From: Cucumis sativus
Taxonomy: Eukaryota > Streptophyta > Magnoliopsida > Cucurbitales > Cucurbitaceae
Reading direction: 5' to 3'
Length of the DNA: 64,000 nucleotides
Assembly (NCBI RefSeq): GCF_000004075.3
Contig: NC_026656.2
Location: 23,198,607-23,262,606 of the forward strand
Shown: positions 59,481 to 64,000 of the stretch, piece by piece
Position numbering within the stretch: position 1 is the stretch's first letter
How the letters are laid out: each line of letters opens with the position of its first letter
Notes under the pieces: model-generated
What the model saw: only the letters and a program-made list of their open reading frames with translations
Told to the model about the DNA's origin: nothing
Databases searched by the model: none
Program-made: the position numbers and the translations under genes

Positions 59481-59815
59481 TCACACAACAAGCAACAGAC
59501 ATTTCATACCAAAACACATAGCAAGGTATGAAGCATCTTATTTCAGATCATACGGAAAGAATAGGACATCTTATCGCATAACACAGCAAGGATAAGACAT
59601 CTCACACTAGAACATACAGCGTGTGGGACATCTCATCACATAGGGTACCAAATATCATCTTATTACATCATTTCAGTTTATTTCACCTAGAAAATTTCAA
59701 TATACAAATTTTCTAGTGTGGGATGTCTTATCATCTTATTACATCATTTCAGTATATTGAAAATTACAAATTTTAATTCCACGAATTACATTTCTCTAGA
59801 AATCTCATCTGTATA
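59481..59815. repeat. Short repeats and an 11-bp-arm palindrome
   Basis: GACATCTCA-type phrases recur at 59545-59650. A block ATCATCTTATTACATCATTTC occurs twice (near 59654 and 59731). CTAGAAAATTT (59687-59697) and AAATTTTCTAG (59706-59716) are exact inverted copies with an 8-base spacer. The stretch TTCCACGAATTACATTTC at ~59780 resembles the end of the LTR at 21.99 kb. Confidence 0.65.
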
Positions 59816-60224
59816 GTAGTCATTTGTCCCACTAAGTGTTAGTGGGATTATCCAACAAAATGTTTGACGATTTTTCCACTAACTTTAATCCGAGGGCAAT
59901 ATGATCATTTGACCATTCAAGTAAAAGTTAAACTTTGACTTTTTTTCATTTTGTCTATCTTGACTAATTTTGACCTCCCGAGCATGAATCCACATTCATT
60001 TAAATCACATTTGAATATAAATTCGGTCAAAGTTTAACTTTTCAAAATTAAAAGTCAACATTTTGACTTTTTCCATCAATTTCAAGTTTCCAAATATGAG
60101 TATGTACTCGTAATTTTAATATTTGAATCACATTTAAACATAAAGATCTATCTAAGACTTATAATCGACGGTTATATCACATATATTTGTCAGTTTTATC
60201 TCTATTTACCTAATTCTAATAATT

Positions 60225-60870
60225 TGAATTATTCAAACATATTGTTCTAAATTAATTTCATATGAGCTAGTAGGGGAACTTATGGACCCATAAATCATGG
60301 CCTCCAATGATCTGAGATTAATTGGCTAAATCCTTTTAGATCGAGCTATTCAACATTCGATAACTAACGGATCATTCCACTACAGTCCCATAGTTGCACT
60401 CCCTTCACAATAGATATATTTATGTCCATCTGATATAACCAATAATCAGTAAGTTACTCCTTCACATGTTGTTTGTAACCTCAATTGGGTCAAATATCGT
60501 TTTACCTCCTAGACTACATCTTGCTCTTTAACTCCCATTGATCCACTATTGAACAATTGGTTTTGGATCCAACTTATAAACCGAATCCCTCTTGGTCCAA
60601 TGAGAGGGTGGGGTCCCTTATTCCATACTTGGATTAAGTTCTTAAGGGAACAACCTATATACTAACTCTAAAGAGACTAGGAGTCAATTCCGTCTTGCAC
60701 CTTATGTCCTTAGTCATTTACCCGATCTTACCCCTGAAATAGGAGGCTTATTGGGTCAACACTGTTAAGCTGCTCTCACCTATACAGATCTAAGGATAAT
60801 TTTGTTTGAACAAAAGTTCATAGGTAGCTCAAAATTAAGATTAAGTTACGTAGGTCATGATAGAGAATTT
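60225..60870 (-). repeat. Dispersed LTR-like repeat, copy 3
   Basis: This minus-strand copy matches copy 1 (23490-24110) along most of its length: CATATGAGCTAGTAGGGGAA, GATCCACTATTGAACAATTG, CCTCTTGGTCCAATGAGAGG and TTCATAGGTAGCTCAAAATT. Together with copies at 23.5 and 35.3 kb it makes a three-member family in 64 kb, spread in both orientations. Confidence 0.65.
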
Positions 60871-60884
60871 TCATAGACTTTGGA

Positions 60885-61160
60885 TGCGCTTAGGCCCATT
60901 TACTTGTTGAGCTTGAACTTGGGTTAATTTGTTTGCTAGACTTGAACTTGTACTCATGTACTTGTTAGACTTGGACTTAGACCCACGTACATCTTCCTTG
61001 ACCCAATTTGACTATCTGAGGCTTGAATTAAGTTGGATATGAAAAACTTTAATTATAAAAACCAAATCAAATTATAATTATCACATAATACTAATTTTTT
61101 CTTTTTTTATGTGATGATATGGTAGAACTTAATTGTCCAAAATTTATTGTTAAACCCTTT
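60885..61160 (-). mobile_element. U3 fragment of the 45-kb LTR family
   Basis: Phrases such as TTGTTGAGCTTGAACTTGGG, CAAATTATAATTATCACA, TGTGATGATATG and ACTTAATTGTCC follow the same order as in the LTR at 45478-45745. The TATA, leader and U5 parts are absent, so this is a fragment. It lies next to copy 3 of the other repeat, suggesting nested insertion. Confidence 0.55.
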
Positions 61161-63600
61161 TAAAATGTACATTTTAGTTAGAGTATTTTCAACTTTTAAC
61201 TCACTTTAGACCTAAAAGAAAAAGGACAATTATGATCCCTTAAAAGTTAAAGTAAAAATGAAAATGAATAGACTAAAATGCACCTTTTTAGAAGGTAAAG
61301 GATCTAAATAAACATTTTAATTAAGACTTCAAGAATCAAAATGAACCAAGTGCATTTATTAATTAAAATAAATAGTTTTAATGTAGAGAGAATAAACTAA
61401 AACAAAACTAAAATTACAGAATCCATATACCATTCAAACCTTTTAATTATAAAGCTTAATAATATACTTTTTTACTGACAAACTTTCCATACACTTCTGC
61501 CCAAAAAATAAAAAAGATTGAATTTTCCAAACTATTATTTAAAATTTATATTTTATCAATGGAAATCTTTTGTAACTTTTATATGAAAACGTGACTTGAC
61601 TACTGTCCAATATATCATTTGTATTGATAGATTTGAATTTCTAACTCAATTAACAATATATATAGAAATTGTTTTTAATTACACATATCATTATTCATTA
61701 ATACAAACTAAAAGGTACACTAAAAAACAATACTATAGTTGTACTTTTGAAAAATAAAAAAGTGATAGGATACAAAGTCTCAAATTATTTTGCATTTAAA
61801 GAAAAGAAAAACTTGAAGGCTTGAGTTTCTATTTTTAAAATTAAGAAAAGATGTATTAAAGTTGAAATAACTTATTTAGGAGTAAAGAATAGAAATCAAA
61901 AGTTGATTCAAAAACTCAATTTCTAAATCAGACTCCCAACCACATGTGTTCTAATAAATGCCACAACATTTTTTTAGTTACTATTTATTTTCAAAATACA
62001 TTTGGATGTCCTTCTTTCTGTACCTCTCTTTTTTTCTTTCCTTACCAAAATTGCAATGTTTTCTAAAATTACGTTCAACCTAATTCATATATTATTACTA
62101 TTATTTTTAAAAACTAAACTCAATTTGATCTTATCTAAAATCAACTTAATAAAACCACTTAAATAACAGCATTGTTCTTCTAAAATTCTACCAAAACAGC
62201 TCTAATTAAACCTACCACATAATTCTTCATAAAAGATAATTAAAATCAGGCCATAAAGTTCTTTTGCTATAATATTAAGCATTTTAAATAAAAAAAATCG
62301 GGTATATAAAGTGAAACAATTTGAGTAATACAATAAATAAAGTGATATTTTTACCATAAAATTAACTTAATTAATTTCTGCAACATCACAAACATATATA
62401 TTGAAATTCTGACAATTGTATAAAACTTGATCATAATTTCAAGAAATGAAATCAACTAAAACAGCTATGGGGAAATTGGAAAGTTATATATATAATACAT
62501 GTGTGGTGTTTAAGAAAAGAAGCATATGGAAGGAAATATACCATGGCCCAAAATTTATATTCTCACAATGAGATATATAATATAAGCATGCAGATTGTAA
62601 AACCATTAGCTATAGTATTATGAATAATCTCAATATAGTTTCTATAACTTTTTTTGTATGTTTAAAATCCTAATCCAAATTCCAAAACCCCCATCTCTTT
62701 TGAAAAAAGTTTAAACTAAAAAAGCATGGGAACTTTTATTGAGTAATTACAACCACAATCATCACAAGAATCAACTTTTCATATATACTTAATTAAATTA
62801 AGGCATGTTATTTTTCTAAGAGAATATCCCTAAAATTATTTGGTGCCCTTCCATTTTTTATTTTTAAGAACTAAGCTAAGAAACATACTTTATTTTAGGC
62901 ATTCGCCTTTTTAAAATAATCATGTTTTGAAATTCCTTAAAGAAAGTTCTTTTTCTTTTTATATTTCTAAAATATTCTTTGGAAATTGAAGTATGTAGGT
63001 TAAAAGTGGTAAAAATATGAGAAAATAAATCATAAATAAAAAAAAACCATTTTTAAATATATAAAAAGAAAAACCAAAACATTTACAAAATATAATTAAA
63101 TTCATAATCTTTCCATTATAAACCCTAATAGATTTATGTCATTCAATTTTGTTATATTTTATAAATATTTTAATAATTTTTTCATTAACAATCATTTAAA
63201 TATTTTTAGGTGCCCCTTCAAAAAATTTGTACTCCAAAAACAGAAGTCTAAAAAATAATTAAACAAATTAAAAGATAATAATGAATCAATTGGGTAATAA
63301 ATTTGGTCAGGGGTGGAGCCAAAAAAAAAAAATTCATCAAGAGGGGTAAAGTAAAATTTATATTCAAACTTTTTATTAATTATATTTTTTATTTTTTTAT
63401 TTTTTTGAAAAAATTGAGTATCAATTTTCATCCAATATATTATATCTCTAAACTTTTTAGGGTTTTTTTTTCCATGATCTGTATAAAAAGTCCAAATCTA
63501 ACTGCAATATTAATAACCCAAAATTGTGTCCGAAAGCATAAGAATATTGCATGTTAATTAATGAAAAGAGGTAAATAAAAAGAAAGAAAACAAAGAAAAT
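61161..63600. other. AT-rich sequence, no gene seen
   Basis: I found no coding frame above background, no structural RNA and no clear transposon border. The open frames at 63192-63557 are Phe/Lys/Ile-rich translations of AT-rich DNA. Confidence 0.5.
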
Positions 63601-63934
63601 TAGCTAGGGTTTAAAGAAAATACCTTGATAGAGAGAGAGAGAGAGAGAGCTTGGCGGAGGTGCAAAATTTGAGAAGAGATATTGACGCGGCTCAATCAGA
63701 AAACACACACGGCTAAGGCTAACACAGATTCATAATTTCCCAATTCCTTCTCTTTTTAATATTAAACCATGTACCTTTCGAATTGAGACACGTCAATACC
63801 TTCATCCAATTATCAAAACTCATCTTCCGCCACAAAACCTCTTCAATTCCATTCACGCGCCACCTACCATCTTCTACGCGCCGCTACTTCTTCCGCCTGC
63901 AACACCACGGTAACATGGAAACAAAGAAAGAGGT

Positions 63935-63967
<33 letters not shown>

Positions 63968-64000
63968 TGATCATAATGAAATTTAGCCCTTTTTTCTTCG
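63601..64000. promoter_or_regulatory. Possible divergent leader region with GA repeats
   Basis: GA microsatellites lie at 63630-63649 and 63942-63967. On the minus strand a CT-rich leader ends in a good donor (CAAG|GTATTT near 63635), as in a 5' UTR exon. GC-richer sequence at 63800-63920 gives a mitochondrial-presequence-like frame, but no ATG opens it. These features suggest a gene edge or an untranslated first exon, but no protein can be assigned. Confidence 0.3.

Noticed and set aside
63783-63986. Mitochondrial-presequence-like reading with Arg/Ser-rich start
   Set aside because: No ATG opens the frame, and it soon runs into a GA microsatellite. Kept only as a note on a possible gene edge.

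Overview
The window is plant nuclear DNA, most probably from a cucurbit (Cucumis or a close relative). It is AT-rich, has genes split by short GT-AG introns, and is crowded with retrotransposon, MITE and SINE debris. The family assignment rests on my recognition of the gag and LTR type at 44.3-45.8 kb and is an inference.

Six protein-coding genes can be supported. A single-exon MAPKKK17/18-type kinase (3893-5200, +) is followed by five minus-strand genes: a single-exon dirigent protein (10517-11035), a two-exon BAP31-like ER protein (18145-20187), a 16-exon RAD16-type SNF2/RING helicase (26476-33631, 875 aa when spliced), an 11-exon plastid arogenate dehydratase (48289-52059, 388 aa) and a single-exon chloroplast S2P metalloprotease of the ARASP type (54850-56220). 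I placed the splice sites by hand from reading frame, GT-AG borders and family conservation. All junctions in the RAD16, ADT and BAP31 models keep the frame.

The space between genes is mostly transposon-derived. It holds a tRNA-derived SINE with a target-site duplication (14.2 kb), an hAT-like MITE with TIRs and an 8-bp duplication (14.6-15.1 kb), a degenerate Ty3/gypsy integrase (16.0-17.0 kb), and a small LTR element with tRNA-Met-type PBS, PPT and no gag-pol (24.1-25.8 kb). Further right are a CACTA-like terminus (38.15 kb), a TRIM-like element (39.9-40.2 kb), a gag remnant with PBS and a complete LTR (44.3-45.8 kb), three copies of one LTR-like repeat (23.5, 35.3 and 60.2 kb), and several copies of a repeat built from TAAACGATC / CAAATCT motifs. 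The last ~8 kb (56.2-64 kb) has no gene I can support.

The genes do not form an operon or pathway cluster. The order MAPKKK - RAD16 - ARASP, with BAP31 and ADT interleaved, looks like an ancestral eudicot block that Arabidopsis keeps in pieces. I see no convincing new multi-gene system. The most useful leads are two E2F-type sites upstream of RAD16, the gag-less LTR element with a GC-rich body, an unassigned possible exon at 41.35 kb, a 49-bp near-perfect palindrome at 23.3 kb, and a nested insertion that dates two repeats at 39.6-40.2 kb.
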